A DNA stretch of 64,000 nt from Lenisia limosa (GCA_001655205.1 LPNZ01008239.1:1-64000), one strand, 5' to 3'. Counted from the first letter of the stretch, positions 49,400 through 63,300 are shown. The notes: generated by a model from the letters alone, not told the origin. Program-made: numbers and translations.

Positions 49400-49898
49400 A
49401 CTTGGAGAAATTCACTTGCCTTGCTTGACTTACCAGTTACTTACTCCTGCTTATTCAAATACAAGTGCATCAGCGTATAAAATCAGTGTGCAGTATATAT
49501 GTATATAAAATTACCAAAACCCAACCAAAAACAGAGCATACATTTGTAGCATTAATTACATGTCCATTTTTGGCCCTTTTCGCCGCGACCGACAAGCGAC
49601 CCAACAGCGAGCTACCAATCACCAACCAACCGCGAGAACAGCAGCAAGGCAGCAAGACACCAGCCCCAGCCAAATCGCAGCCACACACAGACAGCACGAC
49701 AACAGTAGTGTACCTGCCTTATATTTTGAGCACCAAATTTTAGCGTTATATCGCTTTTAATAAAATCCAATCAGATCCAAAGCATCTCCACAGCGTCGCA
49801 AAGTGTTGTGAAAGGGTGGGAAAAGGGGCTTGGAGTAAGAAGTGAGTGCAGAGACGCTTTTTCCATTTCGTTTTTCACCAACCCAGCCTGTGTTCAAA
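49400..49898. promoter_or_regulatory. Divergent promoter region, SAR1 / RABL2
   Basis: About 500 bp between two start codons. The middle (about 49590-49690) is C/A-rich and GC-richer than its surroundings; the flanks are AT-rich. No ORF is convincing and no known motif was recognised. Confidence 0.45.
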
Positions 49899-51243
49899 AT
49901 GGAAGGGGACGCAACACCAGTCAAGCTTATTCTTCTTGGAGACTCTGCTGTTGGAAAGTCAAAGTTAGTTGATGAATTGACTATTTTCTCCTGTTTTGTT
50001 CGTTTTAGTCAAGGCGGTTTTAGTGTAATTATTGAATAACTTTTAAAGATTGGTGGAGAGGTACCTTATGGATGACTTCCATCCTCAACAACTCTCAACC
50101 TACGCTCTAACCCTGTTCCAACATGAGGCGGTTCTTTCAGATGGTACCAAAGTTCCTTTAAGTAGGAGGGAGGAGAGGAGGATGGGGATTGTGCTTGAAG
50201 GGATTCACTTTATCATTAATATGGAATTTGACCCATTAGATATTTGGGATACAGCTGGACAGGAAGTGTTCTCCAATATGCACCCGGCGTACTATGACAA
50301 AGCACATGTGTGTATTTTGGTAGGTAAACTCTTGTGAAAGCCATAGCAGTCCCAGCCTTCCTTTTTTTTCGTTCTTGTAATTATTAACAATTTTAGGCTT
50401 TTGATGTCACTCGTAAGAGCACATATAAGAACCTGACAAAATGGCACAAGGAGCTAACTGACCATCGACCTGATATCCCAATCATTGTTGTCGCTAACAA
50501 AGTTGATAGTGGGTTTTTTGCCAAATTTTTCTGCGTAATGGAGTTGATGGAAGGCAAAGTGATGCCTTTCCGAAACTTGATGTAGACCTTCCTACTGTTT
50601 TTTGTCTTGATATATCAATAATCATATGACCGATAAGAAGATCACACGAGGGTTTATCCTGAGTGTATCAGAGTATCATTGAGACTTGTTGTTCTATTTC
50701 CTACGAGTGGATATGAGGTATCCCTTCACTGCGTGGAAAAATGATTAATACGCGTGAAAATGATCCAAAAAGTAATAATAACTTTAATAAAAATGAAAAA
50801 ATATTGATAACCAACTTACTTTCTTTGAGCCTTTGCTTTTGATTACTTCTGCTCTTTTATTTCAGTTTTCATGTTTGTAATACCTCTCAGCCGACTATTC
50901 TGTTACAAGCAAGTCTTACAATTTCGCCACCAAGAGGAATCTACCCTTCCATTTTGTCTCAGCTGCTGATGGGACCAATGTTGTTAAAGTGGGTGTTTGT
51001 TTTTATATTTAGGGTGTTTGTTGCTAAAGTGGTGTTATAATGGGTCTTTGCTGTTGTCGTTCACCTCCCTCAGGTTTTTACTGAGGCTGTTAAACTGGGT
51101 AAAAAGTTCCAAGAACACGCTCCAAAGAACTTTGTTGCTGACGTAATGGACTTATTGGTGGGATGAAGTAGACTTCATTGGTCATGGAACATGGACTTTT
51201 CTGACCTTCTCAGGACACTATTGACGACGAACTTGCTGAATAA
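49899..51243 (+). CDS. RABL2: RABL2, Rab-like GTPase of intraflagellar transport
   Basis: RABL2 binds IFT-B and controls entry of IFT trains into the cilium. The ATG at 49899 opens MEGDATPVKLILLGDSAVGK; exon 1 ends at 49963 within the P-loop region (GDSAVGKSK). Exon 2 gives LVERYLMDDFHPQQLSTYAL, where the FxPQQLSTYALT switch-1 sequence is diagnostic of RABL2. Then come IWDTAGQEVFSNMHPAYYDK, AHVCILAFDVTRKSTYKNLT, IIVVANKVD (NKxD), and FHFVSAADGTNVVKVF, where SAADGTNVVK is again RABL2-specific. It ends LDTIDDELAE with TAA at 51241-51243. There is no C-terminal prenylation cysteine, as in other RABL2 proteins. A long low-information intron spans about 50515-50920. Confidence 0.96.
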
Positions 51244-51706
51244 CTGCCAAGGCAGCGGTTGGGGGGAGAGCTATAGTATTGAGTGTTGGTATTGGGTTTA
51301 CCGTTGTACCTCAATTTTGATATGTGCTCTAATGCATGGGGTTCCGATTACAGAGGTTACTCCTATTATGACCAACTTATCACCATAGATGATATGTAAT
51401 ATTACCATAGATGATATGAATAACTTCATATTTACCCTGTTTCATCTATGAACTGATCTCTATTTCGCTTACAGCACCTTTTATGCATACGCACCGCACC
51501 TTTTTCTGACTCCTTTAGGTAGGCACTAAGGGTATTCCCACTCCATAGAAAGGTGTAAGAGAGGGAAGGGAATAATGACTTTTTCGATCAAACTCATTAC
51601 TTTTCTCATTTTGCTACATTCACTCATGTATATAAATAATTACTGACAAAACACAACAAAAATATTAAAAGATAATGTACAACAATAGAGAGGAGAGTAA
51701 GATAAC
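51244..51706. other. Convergent intergenic region, RABL2 / SMC4
   Basis: About 460 bp between two stop codons, AT-rich, with a short duplicated phrase (CCATAGATGATATG at about 51383 and 51404). No ORF supported. Confidence 0.45.
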
Positions 51707-54700
51707 TTATTTTGCTTTAAATTTCTTGGAAATTGACCTTGAGGAACCCTAAAATTGTTAGAAAGTAATTTCAGGATTCTCGTTGAATCAAATGTATTCA
51801 CCCTATCTGAAAATAGAAACTCACCTTATATTGGTAAATACCCATAATGGTATGAGCATATTCGTACAGCTCTGGTCGTAAACTATTGAGTTAGGAACAA
51901 CCTTCATCCATGCCAAAGGCTTCTTTTCTCACTCTTTTCCAAAGTACAGCCCCACCTGATAACGATGAATTGAGCCTGAGACTTGGCTGCATGCTTGGTC
52001 ATAAACTTTGCTACTCGGTTCACTGCCCGTGTGTCCTGAATATTAGTGTATAAGTCTTCATTTCAAGAGAAAAACTGATGTACATGTCAAAAACAATCCT
52101 CTCTAATGGTTGACTACTTCTCTCTCACCAAAGAAGCGTCAATTTCATCAAACAAATACAAAGGTGACGGGTAAGATGTTTGGAAGGAGAGAGAAAGCGA
52201 AAGGGCGGAGAGTGCTTTTTCACCTCCCGACAGCTGGTTGAACAGCTTCCATGTTCTTTCCGGCTTGATCTAGATGGAATTACTGCAGTGAAGTCTTTAT
52301 TGAAACTAATCTTCATATAGATCCGGCGGTCTTTGTACAATAAAGAGAGACAGAACAGAAAAAGACAGAAGTTAGAAAGAGTTGTTACCTTCTTGCTTTA
52401 TTACCCTCTCACATGGAATGAGATTCCTTCACGAAAAGCAACATAAGGGTCAGGTGACATGTGCAAAAAGGAGTCGCCAATTGTGGTGACTAAAGCGTAA
52501 AACCGAGCGTGCTCAGACTCCACAGAATAATGATCTTCCTACGCTCTTTAAATATCTTCGAAAGATTGGCATTTACCGTCTTAAGAGACTGTTGGAGATG
52601 GAAGTACCTTGATTGACCAAGTTGAGAAAACTCATCTTTTAATCCATCAACCATTACGACCAAAGTAAAAAAACCTTGCTTTTTATATTTGATTTGAATA
52701 TTTACGTTCTGCTCTTCTAGCTGTTGATCAAGCTTTTGAGCTATCATGACCTGATGGTAATAAGTAAGGGAGTAAGGAAATGGAACAACGCTGATAATTT
52801 TGACATCATTATTACCTTTTCAAAGTCAATATCTTCTTTCATTTTCTCTACCACAGCTTCTTCGTTTTCAATCCAATATCTAGTTATCTCCAAATAGGAA
52901 CCTTTTTTCGTTAAGTTGCTCAATAACCTGTTCGTTTTCAAACAAATAGTCCTCTACTTGGTTACATTCATTGAAGAACAGAATTTCATTTTCCTAAAGT
53001 AGTTAGCAACAAAAGCACTTAATGTAAATCAAAACGTGGTTGGACTGACCTTTAAGCAGTCAATTTTTTGAAGTAATTCTGACACTGACGAATTTGAGGA
53101 AGCTTCCTCATCATCAAGTTGAACTTTTGGAATCAGAGGAGTTATCTGCGTAATGGACTTGTTTATCGAATGAAGGTTTATAAAAAACAGTTTGAACATG
53201 TTTTTGAATTGGAGCTATCTTTCCTTTTTTGCTTGATATCGAAAGCTCTTGATTGGATTTCTAAACGCAGTAAGGTCCATAAATTCATCACAAAGCATGA
53301 CTGTATTGAAACCAACTTCATGGAGTAAACTCCTCTGTTTAGTTTTCAAATCATTTAGGTCTTCTAATGATTTGTCCATAACATCCCTGTTTGATTGCTG
53401 CTTGAGAATCAATTCTTTCAATGACTTTTCGCTAGTTAAGAGAAACAAAAACCATTTAGTTTTCAAATCCAAGAGCTTCTTTTGTTTTTCGTTAACTTGT
53501 TCCTTTTTACTTTTAATTTTCAAGAGCTAAACATGAAAAACCCCTCTTTTCACAAACCTTTTTCGTATTCTTTTTCTTGGCCTGTTTAAAGTTAATCAAT
53601 TGAGACTTCTTTTCTTGGAGAGTTGTACAAATTAAAACGACTTATAAACTGTGATGATTGAAGACTTGCTTGTAATTTCAACAAGATATCTTTGTTTGGA
53701 GGACCATATGTTTCAAGAATGTGGTTGAAGCCTCCACTCATAGCCTTTGGTTAACATTAAATCTTACCTTTTGATCTTTAATATTTGCCTTCAAATCACT
53801 CAGTTTTTGCTCCAAAGTACTGTTTTTCTTTTTCATATTTTCAGCTGAACTTTTAAACACAAACAGTCCAATAATTGTGTCTTCCATCACATTCTCTCTC
53901 ACCTTCTTCAGATTTCTGAACGACAAGCTTTTCTTGACGTCTTATGGACTCAAATGACCCTTTGATGGCCTACACTGTGAAAATATATATTCTATGTTGG
54001 TTCTGGAAGTTGGTTCAGTAAATACAATTTGTATTTCATCCTGAAGTCACCCTTAGTATTAAGATTTTTACAGCAAGTAATATCCAGAATTAATTCATTC
54101 ATAGCACATAAAATGGGGCTTATAATCAGAGATATGAAGAATATGTTGGAAAAATAATAGCTTTCAAGTAGGAAAATAGGCGACTATTATTTTTGTCATA
54201 ATTGGAACCAGTTTGCACCCCCTTGAAAATAGGGTAATTCATTCCTGTTTAAATAAACTATTGACAACAAATATACGTATACTGCGGTGCACTTTGTGTG
54301 CAACCTGATTCAAATTTGGAATTGTAACAAGAAGGCTATTTCAGGCACTTTAACTTCAATCTTAAAATGAATTGCAGAGTCCTAATAAAACGGTTTATAC
54401 TCTGTTATTCTGTAACTAAAAGTATTGCAACTACAAAAATAAGTACAGACTATGTTGTTGTATGAAATGTATATAAGGCACAATAAATGATGAGTCTCTT
54501 ATCACAAACAATAACTGTTCACACCCAATTGTCGGGATGAATCGGATTTTTTTTCTCTTATCAAACCGAAAATAGTTTGAACAATCCTAAATGCTACGGT
54601 GACACATATCCCATTTACTTTCTTTGAAGAGTTGATCTTTCTCGTGATTTCTTGTTTCTTCTTTGACCATCTCTGAGAGATACACTCATTTTTAGCCAAA

Positions 54701-57700
54701 TTTTTCTTTAGGCCACTTTGTTTCCTAAAGGATAAGCTGGAAACAATTAATGATAAACATTTCAGATAATAATAATATTATGATATATTAGTAGATCAAA
54801 CTAGTATAATATACTTAAACTAGTATTCTGTTCAAATGAACATATCACTTATGACCATAATCAACTTGGGTAATAATACTATATGTAATAGTAATGATTA
54901 TCATAATAATTAAAATGATAATAACGTAAGTAAATATCCGTTTTGGCTCACTCTTGTATTATGTTTAGGTCATTTTTAAATCTTCCTATTTTGACTTTCA
55001 TTTCAACAAGATCGGTTGTTGAGAGTCGCAATCCATCTGTTATCCAAAACCTAGAGAAACTCAAGAAAGAAATGAAAACAGGAAAAAGTTAGACATATTA
55101 TCGTGATTTGTGATACCCTAATTCAGCAATGACTATGCTTGACACCAACCGTGAAGTTATCATATTCGGAGACTGTGATCCTATTTCACCATTTTGAAGA
55201 AACATCTGGATAGATGAGTAGTGCAAGAAACACACAAAACAAATAACACAACACTCACTTTGCCTGTCTGATCTACTATGTTGTAGGAAAGTAAGGATGA
55301 ATTTGGGATATAATCGTCTTTTTCGCAAAACTGCCATCTTCCAAGCAATTGGATAAATGCCTGAATTAATCATAAACGTGCTTGTATAAAAACCCTGATA
55401 CTCTCCAACACAAACAAACCGGTAGGATGTCCTTCGAACAAGTAATGCAATCAATAAGCGGTTTCATATCCGTGCTGCAACGCTTGTATTGCTTGCATTC
55501 GGATGTAATTAAACACGTCACTGGTGTCTTGATGCGTCTTTCTTCCACGATGGAAAGTACCACATTTGATGCTTCTCTTGATGCAACTAACACTGAAGGA
55601 GATAAATTGCTTTTGATAATTCCAATTCTTCACGTTTTCCTTAATCCTCACCAGTTGTTTCTAACTTTCCTTGTAAAACAGAATTGACAGCCAAACTGTA
55701 CTTTTTATCGACCAATGTAGCTATTGAGTGAGATAAAGTTTGATAATGGTTTATTAAGGGTTATATACAAGGTTATTATTACCTTGAGTTGACAGTATGC
55801 CAAAAACTTCAGAAGATTTCTGTTTTGCATCAGCAACAATAGTTTCAATTTCGGTCTCTGTCTACAGTTACTAAGTGAAATAACATTTCCAAAGATCAGT
55901 GAGTTGAGATCTGAAAGACACTTAACAATACTTTCCTCTCTAAACAATGTAAAAAGATACTCCGGAACACCATCTCACTCTCTTTCTTTCAGTAGCATTT
56001 CATCTTTTGTTAAGTTAATCTGGGCACCAATTACATTGTACCTAAACATGTCAAAAAGTCCCCGCATCAAAGAAGATAAACAATTCTAATAGTTCTCTCA
56101 CTGGGTTTGCGCTTCTGAAAAGTCCTCTTGATGGACCTCTTGTGCTTTTTTATGATCATTAATAGCTAAGTTTAGTACCTCAATTGATTTTTCTGCATCA
56201 TTTATCGAATAAATGTTTTAAAACAACTTCTTTGTGAATTTTGCTGATAATATCTTGATTTTGGACAAGTAATCTCTGCATTTTTGACAGTCTGAAACGT
56301 GACAAAAGGTTAACCTACTCTGTTTCGGTGATTAAAAGGCTTTCAGATCTAAATATTGAGAAATTTTAAGTAAATCCCACTTTGAAGCATCATTTCTTAA
56401 AGATAACCCAATTGAAGCAGCAACTGAACCGGTAAAAGAATTATTTTCAATAATGGATGCCTCAGCTTTCCCTATTTCACTTTCCTATGTTGAGGTTAAT
56501 GGTTAATAAATGGACTAAGATTTTAAACCTACAAAATCAAATGCAAATGACTGGTTTTTTTCGGCAGCTTTCTCAACTTCTATTATTGCGTTGGCAATCA
56601 TCTTTTGATTCTAGACAATAAGAGTTTTGTCTAAAACCTCAGCTTCATTGTCATTTTCAAATGTCATCTTTTCTGTCAAGGTTAGCATTTCATGATTAAA
56701 TCCTCTTAATTCTTTTTCAACGAGAGATGCTTCTTTCTGTAAAATTAAATATCAAATGGACACACCTTCAATTGAGCAATTTCAGTGGAATTTAATAAAC
56801 TGGTTTGATACTCCATTTGAATTAACTTGTCAGTCTTTTCTATTTGTTGAGAAATTGATTTTTCTTCATTTTCCTGTAATTTGAGTGTATTACTCAATTT
56901 TTCCAAATCTTCATTTAGTAAGCTTATATGATTGGTGAATTTGCCAGATTTATTTTCAAGAAGTTTAAGAATCTGATTAGTTTTAACCTTCAAACTGCAG
57001 TGAGCACCATTCTTGAAAGTAGGTAATGATCATGCTTTTCTTGATTGAGAATATCAGATCGTTGTTCATATCAAATTAGTAAAGATCATAAACTGAACAT
57101 GCTTCTCTATTACATCATCATAAATTGCTCTTTTCAGTTGACAATTCAAGTTAACCAAAAAAAAATACTTGATGTTCAATTTCTAAATCATCAACTTCTT
57201 GTTGTACCTCTAAAAGAGCTGTTTGATATGTGGTCATCTTCTCTCTTATTTGACCATTACCTGAAAGAGTGAGAGTGCTTTCTATGAGAAAATGGAATCA
57301 ATAATAAAAATGTGTAGAAATCACAGAGATGCAATAATAGAATGGTTCTTTTGTCACAATATTTGATTGTGTCTGTTGAACTAAAAGAAAGTGTTACACA
57401 TACCAATCACGTTTTCAACCCAATGGAGAAGATCCACGGGGCCTTTTGCAATGAGAAGAGTTGAGTGCTGTTGTATAATGCACCTTTCAGGGTATTCAAG
57501 ATTGAGGTTGAAGCGATACAGTAGTAATGAAAAGAGCTCTGCAGTTTTAGTACTTATCATTAGCACAAACGCAAATACAATATCAAATCAGCACAAAATA
57601 CATCGATTCATACTTACCTTGTTTTGTAATCTTTTTGCCAGGGTGAATACCTTGACTGAAAGGAATGATGACTCTAGAGAATAAATGGGGTTGATTTTGA

Positions 57701-58500
57701 GCTATCTTACTCTGATTGGTATTCTTCTTCAAAGCAATAGTAAGATGAAAATGTTTTTGTGACGTAACGAGTAATTTTCAATAGATTTGATCTGAAAAAA
57801 ATCACAACAAAAGATTTCAAACTTTTGCGGGCTGACGGTGTGAAAGTTGAGACATACAGCAGCAAATGACTTGTTTGACTTAACAGAATCTTCATTCAAA
57901 AGCGACTGGACATTGTTTCCTCTGATTGATGCGGCTGAAAAGCCAAAAACAAAGCAGACAGCTAAGTTCATAAAATAGGGGAAACATACAGTATTTGGCT
58001 ATTTGAAAAACCAAGCTCACCATCAAAAACAGTAGATTTACCTGTTCCATTTGGGCCAATAACAGCAGAAAAATTCTCATCAAATACGCCCTACAGAAAT
58101 AATAAAGTGGAATAAAACATATAGAAATTTAGGAAGAGGACAAAAAGTAAGACGACCACCAAGGAACCTTACAATTAATTCAGGGTCTCTGAAGCACTTA
58201 AATCCTTGGAGTTCAATGCTTTCCAGAACCAGTCTTTCTGTTTTGGCAACCATCTTAACAAGAGTCAATCTCAATTGCAATCTGCATCATCACACAACTG
58301 TCCTTTTTCTTTATTTTTTATTCCTTGATCCTGGAGAGTCGGGAAATCCAAGGGGAATCTCAACAAAGTTTTTCCCCTCTTGTTCCCAGCTCACCTTTGA
58401 TAGTTTCTTTTCAGCTTCTGCTCCTCCTCGTGGATCAGGATCAGGATTAGTGAGTCGTGAAGATGTCAGCTGTCCCGTTTGTTGTATTATTATTAAGTTA
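51707..58500 (-). CDS. SMC4: Condensin subunit SMC4
   Basis: SMC4 pairs with SMC2 in condensin and compacts mitotic chromosomes. The N-terminal extension contains LTNPDPDPRGGAEAEKKLSK and EIPLGFPDSPGS (about 58320-58450); its start codon was not located, so the 5' limit is approximate. The head begins KTERLVLESIELQGFKCF, then FDENFSAVIGPNGTGKST (Walker A, about 58030-58090) and CFVFGFSAASIRG, the FVFGF phrase typical of SMC4. CIIQQHSTLLIAKGPVDLLH (about 57425-57490) stands where SMC4 has LILQGEVE. Long coiled-coil arms follow on the minus strand across 57000-52500. The C-terminal head has NQLSGGEKALSALSLSLSLQ (signature, about 52180-52245), LYLFDEIDASL (Walker B, about 52130-52165) and FIVIS, ending GSSRSISKKFKAK with the stop at 51707-51709. 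The hinge was not delimited. Confidence 0.87.
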
Positions 58501-59142
58501 TTGAGTGAGTTATATCAATGAAAAAAAAACACTGTTGTTGGGGAACAATGTTGGTGGAGCATCAATCAAATGAGACAGAAAAGTTACGCCGCCGTATGGA
58601 ATTGAGAGGAACGCTGCGGCACGGCAACGGGAGATGAGAGCTGGATAATGAGAGGTGGATGGGAGCTACGCTAGACGGAGGGAGAGACAGAGGAGGAGTT
58701 GGTGACGAGTTGCAGAGGAATTGAAAATCTAAAGGATTCATCCGCCGCCGGATTTCTATAGGCGAGCGTACGAGCACGCAAATCGCACGCAAACACACAA
58801 AACGAAAAAAAAGAAAGTTGGAAAGTTTGTCTAGAGTTCAGCATTTCAAGTTCAAGTTCAAGTTCAGCAGTCCAGCGCCATCATACATACATTTATAATA
58901 TTTAAACGATGAAACGATGAATATGCGATGAATATCTATCTACCTCTCTTCTATCCACTAGGTGTCCACTAGTGATCCACAACTAAAAAAACAAAAGAAC
59001 AGCAATAATCTGAACCCTTTCTTCAGAGACTAAATATGGGTTTGCCCGCTTTAATCTCTTCTTGATAACTCCTTTAGAATCGTCATCTCAAAAGTAGGCT
59101 TGATAGATACTTTGGCATCATTATCAACCTGTATATATTTAT
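58501..59142. other. Divergent intergenic region with TTCAAG microsatellite
   Basis: About 640 bp between SMC4 and the next + gene. It contains a (TTCAAG)-type hexamer run at about 58845-58866 and purine-rich sequence. The first SMC4 exon with its ATG is probably hidden here. Confidence 0.4.
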
Positions 59143-60240
59143 ATGACTAGACTTGAGGATTTATTCCAAAAGGACCTTGTCAAGTACTGCGATTTGGTAC
59201 AACGAGAAGAGAACCTGTTTGCTGTTGTTTCTAACTTAGGGGAGTGGCCATTCAAGAGATTGGAGTTCTTGGGTGGACTGGTGGTTATGCTGCTCAATGT
59301 TTGCTTGGGATTCAGAGGTTTATGCATAATTTTTCTTTGGGCTCATCAACGCAGCGTATACGAATAGAAGTGGTACGCTGTCAAAAATTATCAACTTGGT
59401 CAATAATGAAGCTTATCCTATCCACCTACAACTTGTTGGTGGGGTTCTGTATGGGGCCTTCAATTTTCCCTCCTTTTCATTCCAACAATAACCCATTCTA
59501 GACAGCTATTCAGTGTTTGACAACTTTGGTCCGAAACCACAGACCAAACCAAGGTGAGATGAGGATGACTGATAGTAACTACTTTTTCTATTTCTGATTT
59601 CAAAAAGTGACGCTAATTCCTCACCTCTAGAATTAGCAAAGTCCTCTGGGCTAATAGGGAATCTTGCTGCTCTCCTCGAATCTCAGCATGAAGAGACAGT
59701 TTGCTTGAGCTACTTCATTCCTCATACTTGTGAAAATTGTGACAAGTTAAATATTTTGATCGAATAATATTATCTTTTAGAGAAAATGGGGTGCCCATTG
59801 CCTTCTCTTTACAATTAGTGGGAACAGTTCCTGTCAAGCCACTGCGATGAAAGTGCCCAATTTGAAAGTATGTGTTTCAATTGTATTTTCAGTTTCAAGG
59901 CCTATGAATACCCTTTTCCAGATGTGATAAGATAAAATCACACTAAAAAAAATGACCTTTCCAAACAGTCCTTTGGTGTATAGTTGCACATATCTACTCG
60001 TCTCAGCCCTCGTGAATGGTCTTGAATTATTTTATTTAATTATTTATGGATGCTCAGAGGGAGGAACGAGGCTCATTACATTTTTGGTGATCCTTTGTCT
60101 TAGTTTATTCATTATAGTAGTTGTGTTAAAACTCCTCTTATTTCTTGTAGCGATTACTCACTGATGTGTCTCGAGATGACTGGTACTATTGGACTGTAAA
60201 CGACGCATATGAGATCCAAAAGCTCCTCCAATGGGCTTAA
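59143..60240 (+). CDS. Unidentified small protein, possibly single-pass
   Basis: Not recognised with confidence. A possible start is the ATG at 59143 (TRLEDLFQKDLVKYCDLVQR). Next comes either a hydrophobic IGVLGWTGGYAAQC or, in another frame, LGGLVVMLLNVCLGF, either of which could span a membrane. Later exons are LSKIINLVNNEAYPIHLQLV (about 59375-59440), DSYSVFDNFGPKPQTKPR (about 59498-59553), ELAKSSGLIGNLAALLESQH (about 59633-59692), WGAHCLLFTISGNSSCQATA and, in phase, RLLTDVSRDDWYYWTVNDAY to TAA at 60238-60240. The order (possible membrane helix, then a domain with a FxISG strand) weakly recalls the COA1/TIM21 fold of mitochondrial inner-membrane assembly factors. That is only a guess. Confidence 0.4.
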
Positions 60241-60385
60241 TACCATTGGGCTTCATCTATGGATGGATTTGCCTTGAACAGGAAATAATGGTGTCCTGTT
60301 GTTTCTCTTGTATTGGGAACATTAAATAGATGAATCAATACAAGTAACTTACAACCAAACTACACACTATACAATACCTAAATTA

Positions 60386-63300
60386 TTACATCATTAACTC
60401 ATTGGGGGATAATTGGTCGAAGTTTCCAGGGCCTTGGCTGTTCAGAGCATTCTCGAACTTTGAGCAAGTGTCCAACACACACTCCAGTTCATCATAGAGC
60501 TTATCTCTCTCATCTGGATAATTAGCGGCCAATTACATGTGTTAAGGGTAAATACAAGTTCACTCACTAGCAATAGCGATGACTTCGGCTTCGAGAGCGG
60601 TCACCTGGAGGGTAAGTTTTTTTTACAATGCGATTTGGAATAATGATTCAATTAGATAACACAATGCATGTTGCTATTGATTATGTCCATTCACATCTGT
60701 CCCAAAAAAAAGACAGAATTACTTAATATCGATATTATAGTATAGGTGAAAACTGATTAAGAGATGTTTATGATACCTGAGCTCGAAGAGGCGCCACTTC
60801 TCCAGCAGTAGCCCGCAAAAGGGACGACTCTGCCTCTAATGAGTTCACGGCTCGTTGTGAGACTGCTGCAACTTCCTGAAAGAATAGTAGATAAAAGAAA
60901 TATCAGAAGCAGCTAACCTCAGTATTCATCACAGAATGCCTCAGTTCTCCAGCCTCATCCAGTAATAAACTTGCCTTCTTTCGACTATCGTCAATTTCCT
61001 GAGTCAACTCTTCGTTATCACCTTCCAATTTCGAAACCCTGTCAGTTAAGTGTTGAATCTGATTATCTTTGATATTGAGGGAAAACTGGTTAACGAAACA
61101 AGGAACTTCTGACTCCTCAGCTGAAGACGACAATTGGAGTTGTAACTGTGAAAGAGCGGCCTTCAGGCAATTGTTTTCTTCAGCCAGTTCCTTGAGAGTA
61201 TTTTTTGACTAATAAACACTAAATAAAAACGTTTTCGAGCTGATCTGTTACAGCTTGAACAATTTCTTCCATTTTTGAAATCTCCAATTCATGAGTCTCG
61301 TTTGTGGTTCTTAGAAGTGATGGTTTTGTTCAAATAGCTTACTGTTGGATTGATTTGGAAACTTGTTCAACTTCTCGCAGTCGTGACAACAAGCTTGCTT
61401 CCGCTTCTTGATGTTGAACAACCAATTCTGTCTAAAAAAAATATAAAAACAAACTAAACACCTCCTGAATACAATAAAACACGAGAGCCCAAAACCTTCT
61501 CATAACGGAACTCTTCAAAAAGTGCCTCCTTTTGTTCAATGGCTAAATTCTGATGAAGATAAACTCAGAAAAGAGGTAACTCTCACCTTTAAGTTGTTAA
61601 TAGTTTGTTTCATTTCCTCATTTTCTGTCTGAGCATTATCGAGCTTTGCTTGAATTGAGTTTAAGGCGTTCTAAAGAATTTTAAACATTGAGCACATGTT
61701 ATGTATAATTGACATAATCTAAATAAATGCTTCCTACCTGAAGCTTGAAGGATTTTTCGGTTTCCTCTGAAAGCAACGATTCTTGGTTTGTCATATTTTT
61801 TGAATATTGCTCATCTGAAGAAACAATCTTTGTTTTAAGGGTTGAAACATGCGTTTCATAGTGTTGTTCTGCGAGGTTAAAGGTGTGTCACATGTTCAAA
61901 TAAGCGAGGTGGAATCCCAACCAACTCATTTCTTCACTTCTAAGGGCTGCAGCTTGCTTTTCAGCCTCAAGCTCTTCGGTGTGAATAGTTCTGAGATCAT
62001 CGATAAGGGAGAGGGACTCGGACAGCTGTTGTTCATTGGACTTTCGCTGGTTGTGCTCTTCCTTGAGAGCCTGTGTTTTGGCTTTGAGACTCTCGCGAAT
62101 GATCTGAACATCTTGCTTGATGGTCTCAATCACCTAAAATGTGAGAAACTATTGACAGGGAGATTCCATAAAAGTCAAAAACAACGGTTTTTTCACCAGT
62201 TCATAGTTTAGGGGGTCCACTACAAAAAACCTACCTTTTCCTTCGTCTTGACATCCACAAGTAACAGGGCATTGCGCTCATTAACTACACTTAAGGAATT
62301 TTTCAGCTCATTTAGATCATGGCTTATTTTTTCTAAGGCCTCTGTCTTTGTGTCTGCCCTTTGCTTGTGGCGTATAATGTCTATCTCGAGCTGTGACTTC
62401 TGGAAAAGGTAAATACAACCCAATTCAAAATAGATGAAATAAGGTAAGTCACCCACTTCTTTTTGAAATATTGACTTTACTTCTTCGATTTTAATAGCGT
62501 TCAAAGTATCTTTTGAAGTCAAGGCATCCTAAATAATTGGATAAACAAGGCTAGCCAAAAAAGTAAAAATGTATTTTTGACTCCCCGGAAGGTGACCAAC
62601 CGAATACTCTATTCCAGCTGTTTTGAGTTCAGATTTAAGCTTTTGGATCTCTATTGAATGATCAAGAACAAGCTGCTTCTTTTGGGTTTCTTCATCATAG
62701 GTCAACTGCTTCTTATGAGACTCAAAATCATAAAAGAGGTCCTTTTTCTGCGTTTCTAAGTCAGCAATGATAATGTCTTTCTCCATGACAAGCATCGTCT
62801 TTTGAGACTCAAGTTCGTTTTGAAGCTCCTTCTTTTGTGCTTCAAAAGTGGAAATAATACTTGTTTTCTCTTTCGAGAATCAGGTTAATAGCAAAAACAA
62901 ACTCGAGTTTTAAGGTATTTATTTCCTCTTTAGATTTGGTAAGGTTGTTGTCGAGGGCGTTTTTGACTTCTTTAAGAAGGGAAGAAACCTAAAGAGTAAA
63001 TTAATAAGAATTACTCATAATCAGCGAAAAACATTAAGGGCATACTTGCTGGAATGACTCTTGCGCTTGAGCAACTTCTTCTGACAGCTGCGTTACCTGC
63101 TGCTGAGACTCCTCATATTCATCCTAAAAACAATAAACCAAAAAGATACGTAAACCAACAGATTTCTGCTCAAGTTTGTCTTGCTTGTCTTGAAGATTCA
63201 ATTGGCAGGATTCAATTTCGACAGCTAATTCTAAGAGACTATTAGCTATGCTCAAAAAAAGGTCTTGTATTGGATTTAAGGTTTAACCTGAATTGGTGGT

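Noticed and set aside
62150-62800. Repeated ETQKK-type sequence considered as a CRISPR or tandem DNA repeat
   Set aside because: The repeat is at protein level in a coiled coil; the DNA units have diverged and there is no spacer structure.
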